From JAWWPG01 sp037719575 (GTDB lineage: Bacteria; Actinomycetota; Actinomycetes; Propionibacteriales; Nocardioidaceae), in assembly GCA_037719575.1 (NCBI GenBank), contig JBBJMF010000074.1:1-14149 (forward strand): 14,149 nt of DNA, written 5' to 3'. The translations under genes were made by a program, and so were the position numbers. The notes under the pieces are model-generated. The model made no database searches, was not told the origin of the DNA, and saw nothing but the letters and a program-made list of their open reading frames with translations. Numbering within the stretch: the stretch's first letter is position 1; each line of letters begins with the position of its first letter. Positions 5,498 through 12,971 of the stretch are shown one piece after another.

Positions 5498-5964
5498 GCG
5501 TCGAGGTCCTCAACGAGTCCGGGGTGGAGCTCGACCTCGGACAGTTCACCCGGCTGGCGCGTTTCACCATCCGACGCATGCGGGTGCATCCGCAGGCCGT
5601 GCTGTGCCTGAAGCTCGTCGACGAGACCACGATGTCCGACTACAACCAGCGGTTCATGGGCAAGCCCGGGCCGACGGACGTGCTGTCCTTCCCGATGGAC
5701 GAGATGCGGCCCGGCCGGGAGGGAGAGCCACCGCCTGACGGCATCCTCGGCGACCTGGCGCTGTGCCCGCAGTACGCTGCGGCCCAGGCGCCGGACTCCT
5801 CCCGAACGCCTGAGGACGAGATGCACCTGCTCACGATCCACGGCATCCTCCACCTGCTCGGATACGACCATGCCGAGCCCAAGGAGGAACGGGAGATGTT
5901 CGCCCTGCAGGGACGACTGCTCGCGGAGTGGCAGTCGTCGAAGGCGGGTGACGACGTCGAATGA
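5494..5964 (+). CDS. ybeY: Endoribonuclease YbeY (rRNA maturation factor)
   Basis: This 156-residue UPF0054-family metalloprotein is implicated in 16S rRNA 3'-end maturation and ribosome quality control. The zinc-binding signature HGILHLLGYDH is at residues 116-126, with His116, His120 and His126 as ligands. Other family blocks are NQRFMGKPGPTDVLSFPMDE (51-70) and GILGDLAL (83-90). Length is typical. It overlaps phoH by 4 bases at its start and the CNNM/CBS gene by 4 bases at its end, so the three are probably translationally coupled. era, another ribosome-assembly factor, lies further down the same strand. Confidence 0.95.
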   Translation: MSVEVLNESGVELDLGQFTRLARFTIRRMRVHPQAVLCLKLVDETTMSDYNQRFMGKPGPTDVLSFPMDEMRPGREGEPPPDGILGDLALCPQYAAAQAPDSSRTPEDEMHLLTIHGILHLLGYDHAEPKEEREMFALQGRLLAEWQSSKAGDDVE

Positions 5965-7325
5965 CGTCCACGGACGTGCTGCTGCTCGTGGTGGCAGCTG
6001 CCCTGGTCATGTTGGCCGGCCTGCTGGCCAGTGTCCAGACCGCGATCAGCTCGATGTCGAGGGCGCGCGCCGCCGAGCTCGAGGCAGCGGGGCGGTCCGG
6101 CGCGCCGCGGCTGATGGCGATCGTCAGCGACCCGGCGCGCTTCGTCAACACCGCACTTCTGGCGGGGGTGGCCTGCGAGACCACCGCGATCGTCATCGTG
6201 ACCCGCCTGATCATCGACCTGCTCTCCCCGGCGCCAGCTGAGATCGGTGTCGCTGCTGCGCTGATGGTGGTGGTGTCCTACATCGCTGTCGGAGTCGGGC
6301 CGCGGACCGTCGGGCGCCAGCACTCGGAACGCGTCGCGCTCCTCGCCGCCGGACCGGTGGCGGCCTTGAGCGTCGTACTCGGACCGCTCGCCCAGGTCCT
6401 GATCATGATCGGCAATGCCGTGACACCTGGACGAGGCTTTCGCGAGGGCCCGTTCGCGTCCGAAGCCGAGCTGCGGGACCTGGTCGACCAGGCCGAGCAG
6501 TCACGTGTCATCGAGTCGGCCGAGCGCAAGATGATCCACTCCGTCTTCGAGCTCGGCGACACACTGGTCCGCGAGGTGATGGTGCCGCGCACCGACATGG
6601 TGTTCATCGAGCGCCACAAGACCCTGCGCCAGATGGTGTCGCTCGCCCTTCGCAGCGGGTTCTCCCGGGTGCCGGTCATCGGCGACGACCTGGACGACGT
6701 GATCGGCATCGCCTACCTGAAGGACGTCACCAAGCGGGTGTTCGACAACCGCGAGGCGGAGTCCACCGAGCGGGTCGGGTCGGTGATGCGACGGTGCTTC
6801 TTCGTGCCCGACTCGAAACCTGCCGACGAGCTGATGCGGGACATGCAGGCGCGCCGTACCCACGTCGCCATCGTCGTCGACGAGTACGGCGGAACGGCGG
6901 GCCTGGTCACGATCGAGGACCTGCTCGAGGAGATCGTCGGCGAGATCACCGACGAGTATGACGTGGACCCCGACGAGGTCGAGCACCTGACCACGGGGGG
7001 TGTTCGGGTGAGCTCCCGGCTGCCCGTCGACGAGCTGGCGGAGCTGTTCGACGTCCGGATCGACGACGAGGACGTCGAGACCGTGGGTGGCCTCATGGCC
7101 AAGTACCTCGGGCGGGTGCCGATCCCCGGGGCGGAAGTGGTCTGCGAGGGCCTGCGGTTCAGGGCCGAGAGCCTCGCCGGCAGGCGGAACAAGGTGGTGA
7201 CGGTCGTCGTCACGCACGACGAGCCGGCCGGAGCCGAGGACGACGTACCGGCGGGGGAGTCGTCGCGGCCGGCCGACGACGCTGACTCGGTCTCCGTCGA
7301 CGCACCCAACCCGTCGGCCGGGTAG
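5961..7325 (+). CDS. CNNM/CBS-domain membrane protein (HlyC/CorC family transporter)
   Basis: This 454-residue integral membrane protein has three parts. The N-terminal DUF21/CNNM domain has hydrophobic segments at about residues 4-26, 62-88, 97-116 and 128-152. A pair of CBS domains follows (about 205-330, with VMVPRTDMVF, RSGFSRVPVIGDDLDDVIGI and HVAIVVDEYGGTAGLVTIED). A C-terminal CorC/HlyC domain (about 345-415) contains RLPVDELAELF and ETVGGLMAKYLGRVP. Many annotations call such proteins 'hemolysin', but relatives are linked to Mg2+ (or Co2+) transport, and CBS pairs usually bind adenine nucleotides. The gene overlaps ybeY (ATGA), and only 4 bases separate its stop from era. The acidic Ser/Asp-rich tail after residue 420 is not conserved in the family. 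Confidence 0.9.
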   Translation: MTSTDVLLLVVAAALVMLAGLLASVQTAISSMSRARAAELEAAGRSGAPRLMAIVSDPARFVNTALLAGVACETTAIVIVTRLIIDLLSPAPAEIGVAAALMVVVSYIAVGVGPRTVGRQHSERVALLAAGPVAALSVVLGPLAQVLIMIGNAVTPGRGFREGPFASEAELRDLVDQAEQSRVIESAERKMIHSVFELGDTLVREVMVPRTDMVFIERHKTLRQMVSLALRSGFSRVPVIGDDLDDVIGIAYLKDVTKRVFDNREAESTERVGSVMRRCFFVPDSKPADELMRDMQARRTHVAIVVDEYGGTAGLVTIEDLLEEIVGEITDEYDVDPDEVEHLTTGGVRVSSRLPVDELAELFDVRIDDEDVETVGGLMAKYLGRVPIPGAEVVCEGLRFRAESLAGRRNKVVTVVVTHDEPAGAEDDVPAGESSRPADDADSVSVDAPNPSAG

Positions 7326-7329
7326 CGCG

Positions 7330-8253
7330 ATGTCGCCGGAGTCCTTCCGGAGCGGGTTCGCGAGCATCGTCGGGCGACCCAACGCGGGGAAGTCCACCCT
7401 GACGAACGCGCTCGTCGGCAGCAAGATCGCCATCACGAGCGCGAAGCCTCAGACCACCCGGCACGCGATCCGCGGCGTCGTGCACCGCCCAGACGCCCAG
7501 CTCGTCCTGGTGGACACGCCGGGACTCCACAAGCCGAGGACCCTGCTGGGGGAGCGGCTCAACGATCTGGTGCGTGGCACGTGGGCCGAGGTCGACCTCG
7601 TCGTCGTGTGCCTGCCGGCATCGGACCAAATCGGGCCCGGTGACAGATACCTCGTCGGCGAGCTCGCTCGCGTGACCCGCACTCCGAAGGTGGCGGTGGC
7701 GACCAAGACCGACCTCGTCGGGCCCGACCGGCTCGCCGTGCACCTGAGCCAGGTACAGGAACTCGGAGACTCCCATGGTTTCGGGTGGGAGGAGATCGTG
7801 CCGGTGTCGGCCCTGGCGGGCGAGCGGGTCGATCTGCTGCGCGACCTCCTGCTGGCCCGGCTCCCGGCGGGTCCGCCGCTCTACCCCGACGGTGAGCTCA
7901 CCGACGAGCCGGAAGCGACCCTGGTCTCCGAGCTGATCCGGGAGGCGGCCCTCGAGGGGGTCCGCGACGAGCTGCCGCACTCGCTTGCGGTGGTCGTCGA
8001 GGAGATGTTGCCGCGCGCCGACCGCCCGCCCGACCGGCCGCTCATCGACGTGCGCGCAAACCTCTACTGCGAGCGCAGCAGCCAGAAGGGCATCGTGATC
8101 GGGCACCGCGGCGAGCGGCTCAAGAAGGTGGGCACCGACGCGCGGGTCCAGATCGAGGCACTGCTCGGGACACCCGTCTATCTCGACCTGAGGGTCAAGG
8201 TCGCCAAGGACTGGCAGCGCGACCCCCGGCAGCTGCGGCGCCTCGGGTTCTGA
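7330..8253 (+). CDS. era: GTPase Era
   Basis: This 307-residue ribosome-assembly GTPase binds the 3' end of 16S rRNA during 30S maturation. G1 is GRPNAGKS (residues 15-22), G2 lies around Thr42-Thr43 (KPQTTRHAI), G3 is DTPG (62-65), G4 is TKTD (125-128) and G5 is SAL (160-162). The C-terminal KH domain contains the RNA-binding loop GHRG (258-261) and ends KDWQRDPRQLRRLGF, typical of Era. Length is normal. The gene starts 4 bases after the CNNM/CBS stop, at the end of the phoH-ybeY operon. No clear Shine-Dalgarno is visible, in keeping with re-initiation from the upstream gene. It converges with the lipoprotein gene, 7 bases away. Confidence 0.96.
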   Translation: MSPESFRSGFASIVGRPNAGKSTLTNALVGSKIAITSAKPQTTRHAIRGVVHRPDAQLVLVDTPGLHKPRTLLGERLNDLVRGTWAEVDLVVVCLPASDQIGPGDRYLVGELARVTRTPKVAVATKTDLVGPDRLAVHLSQVQELGDSHGFGWEEIVPVSALAGERVDLLRDLLLARLPAGPPLYPDGELTDEPEATLVSELIREAALEGVRDELPHSLAVVVEEMLPRADRPPDRPLIDVRANLYCERSSQKGIVIGHRGERLKKVGTDARVQIEALLGTPVYLDLRVKVAKDWQRDPRQLRRLGF

Positions 8254-8260
8254 GGACTGC

Positions 8261-9136
8261 TCACCTGGCCGACTTGAGCCAGCAGTAGCCGAAGCGCTGG
8301 CCGGCCGCCCAGTCGGACACCGTCGGGTAGGTCCAGCCGAACGTGTAGCCACCGTTCGTGCCCAGCGTGTCGGCGATGTACGTCGAGCAGCGCTGCTGCC
8401 CCTCAGGGCCGGCCGCCGCCCGCCCGGGGTAGCGGGCGCTCTCGGCGCCGAGGCGGAGGGCGGCCAACGCGCGATAGGCATGCTTGCCCGCGCACATCAC
8501 GAGCCGCGAGCTGGGCGCGCCCGGCTCACCGGTGGTACACACGCCGTACGCCTCGAGCGAGGCCGGTTTGTCGAGGAACCTCTCCAGGTCTCGAGGCAGG
8601 GCCGCGAGTGCGTTGAAGGTCTTGAGTGCCACGACGTCGCACCGCACCCAGTGCGCCCCGCGGTTGAAGCCTCGCTGGTCGGGCAGGAAGTACGTCACGC
8701 TGAGCCGCGACAGCGCCCGGTCGGCTGATGAGCCGCCGATGAACCCGCCGAACGCCTTGCGACAGCCTCGGGACGCGGCGTCCTGGATGCTCCTGTTGCC
8801 GATGCTCACGCCGGAGACGCTGACGTTCGCCGGGATCGTCCGCACCGCGAACGTGTATGCCGTGTGCGGAGCCGCGCACGACACGGTGGCGTCGGCGTTG
8901 GAGTAGTGCGAGATCGCCGCGTAGTCGAGGCGCCGGCAGGCCCCGACGTCCGGCGGTCGCGGAGGTCGGGGAGGCGGCTTTGTCGTCGGGCTGGCGACCG
9001 ACGTCGGCGTACCTGTGGGTTCTTGCGACGGACCACTGGAGGTCGACGCGTTGCCCGAGCACCCGACCGAGACCGCCACGAGCGCGAGGGCCGCGGCGGC
9101 GCGTCGGGCGTGGCGCCGGGGGTGGGGACGCGTCAT
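8261..9136 (-). CDS. Predicted lipoprotein, actinobacterial 'septum formation' family
   Basis: This 291-residue exported protein begins with a basic N-terminus (RPHPRRHARR) and a hydrophobic stretch, ending in a lipobox-like VSVGC with Cys26 as the predicted lipidated residue. The Ser at -3 makes the box non-canonical. A Ser/Thr/Pro-rich linker (about 30-63, ending PPPRPPRPP) leads to two similar Cys-containing halves. The first (67-165) has CRRLDYAAISHYSNADATVSC-like features and a WVRCDV motif. The second (about 195-291) has VCTTG, LVMCAGKHAYRAL and a C-terminal WAAGQRFGYCW. The pattern resembles the actinobacterial Septum_form domain. Its role is not established beyond a cell-envelope location. 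The start is supported by a TACAGT box 8 bases upstream; the longer open frame upstream is antisense/shadow within the GNAT gene. Confidence 0.72.
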   Translation of the reverse strand: MTRPHPRRHARRAAAALALVAVSVGCSGNASTSSGPSQEPTGTPTSVASPTTKPPPRPPRPPDVGACRRLDYAAISHYSNADATVSCAAPHTAYTFAVRTIPANVSVSGVSIGNRSIQDAASRGCRKAFGGFIGGSSADRALSRLSVTYFLPDQRGFNRGAHWVRCDVVALKTFNALAALPRDLERFLDKPASLEAYGVCTTGEPGAPSSRLVMCAGKHAYRALAALRLGAESARYPGRAAAGPEGQQRCSTYIADTLGTNGGYTFGWTYPTVSDWAAGQRFGYCWLKSAR

Positions 9137-9144
9137 GGTGTTCC

Positions 9145-9150
9145 ACTGTA
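9145..9150 (-). promoter_or_regulatory. -10-like TACAGT upstream of the lipoprotein gene
   Basis: On the minus strand TACAGT (TANNNT type) ends 8 bases before the ATG at 9136. A transcript from here would start almost at the start codon, with little room for a ribosome-binding site (only GGAACACC intervenes). This suggests a leaderless mRNA, although read-through from the upstream GNAT gene, whose stop is at 9160-9162, is equally possible. Confidence 0.4.
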
Positions 9151-9159
9151 GGCGGGGGC

Positions 9160-10158
9160 TCAGAGCGTGCGTTGCATCGCCACACCGAGCTGCGAGACCT
9201 CGCAGCCGAGCGCCTCGTTGACCGCGATCATGTGCGCGTTGGATGTCGCGTTCCAGGTGTCGATGACACTCAGCTCGGGGCGTTCGTCGTGCATCCACAG
9301 CAGCATCGACGCCTTCAGCCACCTGCCGAGGCGATGCCCACGGTGGGCGCGGACGACGCTGGTGTCCTCCTGGACGGCGTATCCCGGTCGCGTCTCGTCG
9401 ACGCAGAGGATCGTGTGCCCGGCCCAGTCGCCGGTACGACGATGGCGGGCCATCAGGCGGTAGACGTGCTGCCGCCTCTTGCGCATCGCGGCGTCGTAGC
9501 GGCGTACTCGCTCGACCGGGAAGCTGTCGTGCTCCATCGCGATGTCGTCGAGCGGTGCATCGTTGATCGCCTCGAACAGGGTTGTGAGACCGGGCAGCAT
9601 CTCCTCCGGGGCAGGGCCGTCGAGGTGGACCAGCTCGTAGTCGGTCGCGCACGCCGCCGCCTGCGCCGCGAGTTCGGCAATGTGCTCATAGTCGACGCGC
9701 TGGAGGTGCAGCCGGCGCTGCGCCGTGTGCTGCCCGACGACGAAGCCGTTCGCCTGGAGGAAGCCGGCCGCATGTCCGTCGCGGACCGTGAACGTGAGCA
9801 GCGACGATCGGCCGAGCGCGTGCGCCGATTCCGCCTGAGCGGCAAGCAGCTCGGTCCCGACCCCGCTGCCACGCGCGTCGGGACTTACCGAGCAGAAGAC
9901 CATGGCCAGCTGAGGGTTGTCCCACTGTGACACCTCGATGGAGCCGTGCCCGACGAGCGATCCGTCAGGTGAGCGGACCAGCCAGAGGGCATCGACGGGA
10001 CTGTCGTCGAAGCCGTGCCGGGCCTGACCCAGGAGGCTCTCGGCGGTGGGCGGGATCGCGTCGGGCGCCTCGAGAGCCATCGCCGCTCGGGTGACGGCGG
10101 CCGCCTCCTCGGCCGTCGCGACATCGATCTCGGCCGGGTCGACGCGTTCGATGTCCAT
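9160..10158 (-). CDS. Tandem-GNAT acetyltransferase
   Basis: This 332-residue cytoplasmic protein is built of two GNAT domains. The first (about 1-150) has acetyl-CoA-binding motif A VSPDARGSGVGTELL (residues 91-105) and an AAGFLQANGFV segment. The second (about 175-332) has VVRAHRGHRLGRWLKASML (268-286) and NATSNAHMIAVNEALGCE (303-320), a typical GNAT C-terminal block. Both pyrophosphate-binding loops (RGSGVG; RGHRLG) look intact enough to bind acetyl-CoA. The substrate is unknown; tandem GNATs include mycothiol synthase MshD, but I see no specific match to it. The ATG at 10158 begins the first domain (MDIERVDPAE). A longer frame to 10263 runs into the repeat mosaic and is not favoured. It may be co-transcribed with the lipoprotein gene, 23 bases downstream. 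Confidence 0.82.
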   Translation of the reverse strand: MDIERVDPAEIDVATAEEAAAVTRAAMALEAPDAIPPTAESLLGQARHGFDDSPVDALWLVRSPDGSLVGHGSIEVSQWDNPQLAMVFCSVSPDARGSGVGTELLAAQAESAHALGRSSLLTFTVRDGHAAGFLQANGFVVGQHTAQRRLHLQRVDYEHIAELAAQAAACATDYELVHLDGPAPEEMLPGLTTLFEAINDAPLDDIAMEHDSFPVERVRRYDAAMRKRRQHVYRLMARHRRTGDWAGHTILCVDETRPGYAVQEDTSVVRAHRGHRLGRWLKASMLLWMHDERPELSVIDTWNATSNAHMIAVNEALGCEVSQLGVAMQRTL

Positions 10159-10238
10159 CGCTTGAGTCAACCCGGTCGGCGCGTGCACTCTCAACCGGTT
10201 AACCCGCGCGCCGACTCGTCGGGGTGTTTGCCTGGCTC

Positions 10239-10278
10239 GCCACGCAGATGCCCCCTCGGCCACTCAGATCTGCGTGGC
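10239..10278. repeat. 11-bp perfect inverted repeat plus 20-bp-spaced direct repeat
   Basis: GCCACGCAGAT (10239-10249) and its exact reverse complement ATCTGCGTGGC (10268-10278) flank an 18-base loop. The left arm is also repeated directly 20 bases on as GCCACTCAGAT (10259-10269, 10 of 11). The stem could form in RNA or DNA. It lies in the gap between two minus-strand GNAT genes, upstream of the tandem-GNAT start. Just left of it are overlapping palindromes AACCGGTT and GGTTAACC (10193-10204). No function is assigned. Confidence 0.75.
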
Positions 10279-10280
10279 AG

Positions 10281-10317
10281 AGGGGCTGCTTGGGTGGTGT
10301 GCCACGCAAGCACCCCT
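10281..10317 (-). terminator. Strong hairpin overlapping the stop of the second GNAT gene
   Basis: AGGGG-c-TGCTTG (10281-10292, one bulged C) pairs with CAAGCACCCCT (10307-10317). Inside, GTGG (10294-10297) pairs with CCAC (10302-10305) around a TGTG loop, for about 15 base pairs in all. It sits at the 3' end of the minus-strand GNAT gene (stop at 10316-10318), the natural place for a terminator. No T-run follows. The CCACGCA in its right arm matches the repeat at 10239, so it is also part of a repeat mosaic. Confidence 0.55.
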
Positions 10318-11149
10318 AGCCGGCGGAGTCTCCTCCGGCGCCCGGGAGCGAGGCGATGCAGGCGGTGGCCACGACCCGAAACCCGACGCGCTCGTAGATC
10401 CGGGAAACGTCGCGGCTCTGCGCGGAGCAGAACACCGTGGTCACGCCGCCGTCGAGCGCATCGCGCGCGAGCACGTACGTAACAGCTGCCGCCAGGCCTC
10501 GGCGCCGGAACGCCGGCAGTACGCCAACCCCGGCGATCTCGGTGACCTCACCCACCGGTGAGTGGGACCCGCCGCCGACCGGGCCGAGGTCTGGCTGCTC
10601 CACGGCGTAGCACGCAGCAGCCCGAATAGCCCTTTCCGCTAGGCGCTTCACAGCGGTTTCGTCGACCACCGCGAAGCCTTCGCCGAGAGCCGCGTCGCGC
10701 TCCGCCACCCCTTCGGCGCCGCCTGCCGTGCCGCTGGCCCCGAAACCGACGGAGATCGCCGCCCGGGAGAGCGCCAGGTCACGAACCTCACCAGGTCCGA
10801 GCATCCTGGCGGTGCCGGCATCGCCGCGCGGGTCGCCGTCGAGCACCAGGAGCGGGCACCGCTCGACCGTCAGGCCCGCTTCGACGGCAACCGCCTCCAG
10901 GCCAGGCGTGGTCTCCACGACCCATTCGAAGCTCTGGGGCACCTTCAGCTCTCGTTGCCGTTCGAGCACCAACCGAACGTCGGCGGCAGACGCCGAGGCG
11001 ACGCCGTCCAGGCGGGGCCGCGCGTAGTAGGGCCAGCCGGTCCGCGCGACGAACAGAGTGAAGGGGCCGATGTCCTCGGGATCGGCTCGCCCGCGCGGTA
11101 CGGCGTCGTAGTAGGTCTCGAGGCGGTTCAGGAGTGCGTGGTCAACCAT
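10316..11149 (-). CDS. GNAT-family N-acetyltransferase
   Basis: This 277-residue protein has a clear GNAT domain in its C-terminal third. Motif A is EIAGVGVLPAFRRRGLAA (residues 204-221) with the RRRGLA acetyl-CoA loop, and motif B is SAQSRDVSRIYERVGFRVV (242-260). The N-terminal part (1-130), with FTLFVARTGWPYYARPRL, is probably a degenerate GNAT-like half, as in other two-domain actinobacterial members. The substrate is unknown. The ATG at 11149 is chosen; a GTG at 11167 would add six residues. Neither has a clear Shine-Dalgarno. A CAAAAT box on the minus strand (11192-11197) might be its -10. It is divergent from the hydrolase gene, about 100 bp away, and is followed by a hairpin over its stop. 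Confidence 0.8.
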   Translation of the reverse strand: MVDHALLNRLETYYDAVPRGRADPEDIGPFTLFVARTGWPYYARPRLDGVASASAADVRLVLERQRELKVPQSFEWVVETTPGLEAVAVEAGLTVERCPLLVLDGDPRGDAGTARMLGPGEVRDLALSRAAISVGFGASGTAGGAEGVAERDAALGEGFAVVDETAVKRLAERAIRAAACYAVEQPDLGPVGGGSHSPVGEVTEIAGVGVLPAFRRRGLAAAVTYVLARDALDGGVTTVFCSAQSRDVSRIYERVGFRVVATACIASLPGAGGDSAG

Positions 11150-11247
11150 ATGGGGGGAGCCTGCCACGGCGGTGCCGCTCGGCGCACCCGCATTTTGCCG
11201 GGCCGGATGCCCACAACGCGACGGGCGGCGTGTGAGGATGGCGGGTG

Positions 11248-12141
11248 ATGCTGGTGGCGGAGCGGGTCGGTGAGTTCGTCTTCGAGGGGGGTCGGCTCGA
11301 GTACACGGACTATGGGTCCGGCGACGACGTCGTCGTGCTGCTGCACGGCCAGCTCATGCTGCGTCGCATGCACGAGCCGCTGGCCCGGACGATCGCCGGG
11401 CACGGCTACCGGGTTGTCACGCTCGACCTGCTCGGACATGGCCGCAGCGACCGACCGGCCGACCCGCGGCGCTACTCGATGACGGCGTTCGCCCGCTCCG
11501 TCGTCGGTCTGATCGACCACCTTGGTGTCGACCAGGCGGTCGTCGGTGGGACGTCGCTCGGGGCCAACGTCACGCTCGAGATGGCGGTCGCCGCCCCGGA
11601 GCGACTCCGCGGCATGGTACTGGAGATGCCCGTCCTCGACAACGCAGTCGAGGCGGGCATCATCGTGTTCGGCCCACTGATCTTCGTCGGGCGGGTCACT
11701 CCCTGGGTCGTCACGTTGGTTCGTCGTACGTCGCGGCTGGTCCCGAGATCGCTGATGCCTTTCTGGGCGGGAGTGGCGCTCGACACCCTCGACCAGGACG
11801 CCGCACGGATGGCGGCGACGGTGCACGGAATCTTCTTCGGCCGGATCGCGCCGTCGTCGCGGCTGCGCAGGCTCATCGAGGTGCCTGCGCTGGTCGTCGG
11901 GCACCCCCACGACCTGATCCATCCAGCGGCCGACGCGGCCATGCTGGCCGAGGAGCTTCCCCACGCACGGTTTGTGCCGGCGAAGTCCGTCCTCGAGTGG
12001 CGAGTGCGCCCGGACCGGCTGGACAACGAGGTGCTCGGCTTCCTCGCCTCGATCTTTGGCGTGCCGGTGCGACGACCGCGCGCCGCCCGACCCCGCAAAG
12101 ACGCGATGGCGCGGGGACGCACCGGCACAATGGGGACGTGA
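11248..12141 (+). CDS. Alpha/beta-hydrolase-fold protein
   Basis: This 297-residue protein has the hydrolase-fold landmarks: LLHGQ (residues 31-35, oxyanion-hole region), DLLGHGRSDRP (60-70), the nucleophile elbow GGTSLG with Ser103, and ALVVGHPHDLIHP (214-226) with Asp222 as likely acid. At the place where the catalytic His is expected, after FVPAKSVLEW (about 242-251), the sequence is RVRPD with no histidine. The enzyme may use another residue or be non-catalytic. Substrate unknown. The ATG at 11248 follows a GAGGAT (11234-11239); a GTG at 11245 directly before it is nearly as good. The basic tail (RRPRAARPRKDAMARGR) is not part of the fold. Its stop overlaps the recO GTG by 4 bases, so it heads the recO-uppS unit. 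Confidence 0.82.
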   Translation: MLVAERVGEFVFEGGRLEYTDYGSGDDVVVLLHGQLMLRRMHEPLARTIAGHGYRVVTLDLLGHGRSDRPADPRRYSMTAFARSVVGLIDHLGVDQAVVGGTSLGANVTLEMAVAAPERLRGMVLEMPVLDNAVEAGIIVFGPLIFVGRVTPWVVTLVRRTSRLVPRSLMPFWAGVALDTLDQDAARMAATVHGIFFGRIAPSSRLRRLIEVPALVVGHPHDLIHPAADAAMLAEELPHARFVPAKSVLEWRVRPDRLDNEVLGFLASIFGVPVRRPRAARPRKDAMARGRTGTMGT

Positions 12142-12971
12142 GGCTCTCCCGCGACGAGGCGATCGTGCTGCGTACCCAGAAGCTGGGCGAGGCGGACCGC
12201 ATCATCACGTTGCTCACCCGGTCGTCAGGCCGGGTTCGCGCGGTCGGGCGTGGAGTCCGCCGTACGACGTCGAAGTTCGGGGCGAGACTCGAGCCGTTCA
12301 TGCACGTCGACGTCCAGATCGCCGCCGGGCACTCACTCGACGTGATCGCCCAGGTCGAGACACTGTCTCCGTTCGCCCGGCCGATCGGAGCGGACTACGC
12401 CCGTTACACGGCCGGTACCGCGATGCTCGAGACCGCGGAGCGACTGGTGGCCGAGGAGGGCGAGCCGGCGGTCCAGCACTACCTTCTGCTGCTTGGGGGC
12501 CTACGCGCGCTTGCCGACGGCGTGCACGAACCGACTCTCGTGCTCGACTCGTTCCTGCTGCGAGCGTTGGCGGTCTCCGGGTATGCGCCGTCTTTCGACA
12601 GCTGCGCACGCTGTGGCCTCGAGGGTCCGCACCGGAACTTCAGCGCCGGCGCGGGCGGCATCTTGTGCAACGGGTGCCGGCTGCCGGGCAGCGCCCGGCC
12701 GTCCGTCGAGGTGGTCAGGTTGCTCGGCGCGCTGCTCGCGGGCGACTGGCAGACGGCTGACGCCGTCGATGTCTCGTACCGCAACCCAGCGAGCGGCATC
12801 GTGGCCGCCTACCTCCAGTGGCATCTGGAGCGGACGCTGCGGTCCCTGCCGTACGTCGAGCGTGAGCCTCGGGCCGGGTCGCTGCGCGCCAGCGCGGCGC
12901 ACTGGTCGACGGCGAATGAACCAGCCGAGTCCTTTGTCCGGGACCTGCCACCGGGCTCCACGGCGCCATGA
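12138..12971 (+). CDS. recO: DNA repair protein RecO
   Basis: This 277-residue recombination mediator helps load RecA at gaps with RecR and binds single-stranded DNA and SSB. The N-terminal OB fold (1-80) starts LSRDEAIVLRTQKLGEADRI and contains RVRAVGRGVRR. A helical middle domain follows. The zinc-finger-like motif has Cys156/Cys159 (CARCG) and Cys177/Cys180 (CNGC). The length fits. The start is GTG (12138-12140) within GTGA, overlapping the hydrolase stop. A CACAAT box 6 bases before the GTG could give a leaderless start as well. Its last codons overlap uppS by 4 bases (ATGA). recO next to uppS is a common actinobacterial arrangement, so this position is expected. Confidence 0.95.
   Translation: MRLSRDEAIVLRTQKLGEADRIITLLTRSSGRVRAVGRGVRRTTSKFGARLEPFMHVDVQIAAGHSLDVIAQVETLSPFARPIGADYARYTAGTAMLETAERLVAEEGEPAVQHYLLLLGGLRALADGVHEPTLVLDSFLLRALAVSGYAPSFDSCARCGLEGPHRNFSAGAGGILCNGCRLPGSARPSVEVVRLLGALLAGDWQTADAVDVSYRNPASGIVAAYLQWHLERTLRSLPYVEREPRAGSLRASAAHWSTANEPAESFVRDLPPGSTAP

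Noticed and set aside
8256..8286. Possible era terminator (CTGGC 8265-8269 with GCCAG 8278-8282, plus ACTG/CAGT outside)
   Set aside because: The outer and inner stems are split by a 5-base bulge and lie in the coding end of the converging gene; not better than chance for this GC content.
9137..9652. Long upstream extension of the lipoprotein frame
   Set aside because: It overlaps the GNAT gene in another frame on the same strand, lacks homology, and would bury the signal peptide inside the protein.
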